A stretch of 64,000 nt of DNA from Formosa sp030427735 (GTDB taxonomy: Bacteria > Bacteroidota > Bacteroidia > Flavobacteriales > Flavobacteriaceae), in the NCBI RefSeq assembly GCF_051200825.1, contig NZ_CP195158.1, forward strand, positions 1,178,001 through 1,242,000, given 5' to 3'. This document shows, piece by piece, positions 63,412 to 64,000 of this stretch (positions within the stretch are counted from its first letter, which is position 1; every line of letters starts with the position of its first letter). The position numbers were made by a program, and so were the translations under genes. The notes under the pieces were generated by a model. It ran no database searches. It had not been told where the DNA came from and was given only the letters and a program-made list of their open reading frames with translations.

Positions 63412-64000
63412 ATGTACCTCAATTGCCACACATACTATTCGCTACGTTTCGGAACCTTTTCTGAAACAGAACTGTTAGAACTTGCCCAAGGGCAAGGTGT
63501 GCAGACTTTGGTGCTAACCGATATCAATAACACATCGGCATGTTTAAATTTTATTCGAAAAGCATCAGATTATAATATCAAACCCATCGTTGGTATCGAT
63601 TTTAGAAATGGAGCAAAACAGCAATTTGTGGGGATTGCCAAAAACAATTCGGGGTTTCAGGAGTTGAATGCCCTTTCGTCAAGCTACAGCCATAACAAAC
63701 AAACGATTCCTAACCAAGCCCCAGAACTAAAGGACGTTTACATTATTTATCCCTTTGAAGCGGTTTTAGAACAGGATAAAACGGATTTCAAATCCCATGA
63801 GTTTATCGGTGTTTCGGTAGCAGAACTTAGGAAACTCCCGTTTACCAAATACATTCAGTACACCGATAAACTGGTTGTACAACAGCAAGTCACCGTTCGC
63901 AACAAACGCGATTTTAATGCTCACCGTTTGCTAAGGGCTATCGATAATAATACTTTGTTGAGCAAATTGCAAAAAACGGAAGAATGCAACCCTGACGATG
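63412..64000 (+). CDS. dnaE: DNA polymerase III alpha subunit (DnaE), 5' part
   Basis: The start of a DnaE-type polymerase, cut by the window end (196 complete codons). It opens MYLNCHTYYSLRFGTFSETE, the PHP domain motif, with VLTDINNTSA and IVGIDFRNG after it. The gene follows the Y-family polymerase in the same direction. A second DnaE with a Y-family partner is the layout of damage-induced mutagenesis operons; which DnaE type this is cannot be told here. Confidence 0.88.
   Translation, partial: MYLNCHTYYSLRFGTFSETELLELAQGQGVQTLVLTDINNTSACLNFIRKASDYNIKPIVGIDFRNGAKQQFVGIAKNNSGFQELNALSSSYSHNKQTIPNQAPELKDVYIIYPFEAVLEQDKTDFKSHEFIGVSVAELRKLPFTKYIQYTDKLVVQQQVTVRNKRDFNAHRLLRAIDNNTLLSKLQKTEECNPDD

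Noticed and set aside
1..64000. tRNA, rRNA genes or an integrase/attachment site of the element
   Set aside because: No cloverleaf with a conserved T-loop, no rRNA segment and no tyrosine or serine recombinase frame was seen on either strand.

Overview
The window is AT-rich bacterial DNA from a member of the Bacteroidota, most likely a flavobacterium. Support comes from Bacteroides-type conjugation genes (TraE, F, G, J, K, M, N), an RteC regulator, a BfmA/BtgA mobilization protein, SusC/SusD, GLPGLI and DUF6520 proteins, lipoproteins with an acidic motif after the lipid cysteine, and -7 promoter boxes of the form TAnnTTTG. The genus cannot be told. All calls rest on reading the sequence; no searches were run.

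Layout. (1) 1-4145: end of an ssb gene, a DUF6876 protein, a GC-rich hairpin region that may be oriT, a BfmA-like protein, a DUF5712-type relaxase broken by one in-frame TGA, and a VirD4-like coupling protein. (2) 4146-22700: an 18-kb cargo block with two small outer-membrane barrels, a TonB-receptor-like protein with a GLPGLI partner, a TetR regulator, a membrane TPR/AraC regulator, a lipoprotein thioredoxin, an amidohydrolase and eleven further small lipoproteins, most carrying a surface-export-like acidic signal. (3) 22728-29503: the minus-strand tra operon. (4) 29677-34861: a cell-wall amidase, an Imm63-like protein, a degenerate-looking nuclease-fold protein, an ATPase, a replication-initiator-like protein, an excisionase-like protein and RteC. 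(5) 35074-45775: a PAS/AraC regulator, a MauE-like membrane protein, a tethered protein, a secreted four-cysteine DUF6520 peptide, an S9 peptidase, SusD and SusC, which look like one functional module. (6) 46466-53979: an XRE regulator, an SRAP protein, then four gene units separated by three integron attC-like sites with no integrase in view; they carry a membrane protein, a PD-(D/E)XK nuclease-like protein, an N6-adenine methyltransferase with a partner, and a TPR lipoprotein. (7) 54001-64000: a LexA-like S24 repressor, then an export/acetyltransferase operon with a divergent MocR regulator, whose EamA gene is split by an IS21 element with an 8-bp target duplication, then a Y-family polymerase and the start of a DnaE.

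Regions 1-4 together look like a CTnDOT-related integrative conjugative element whose mobility may be impaired, because the relaxase is interrupted. No integrase or element end is in the window. The strongest leads for new biology are the attC-like cassette array, the mosaic lipoprotein array, a conserved 51/52-bp element upstream of two cargo operons, and a 100-bp operator region present twice, 7.3 kb apart, beside the repressor and beside the polymerase gene.
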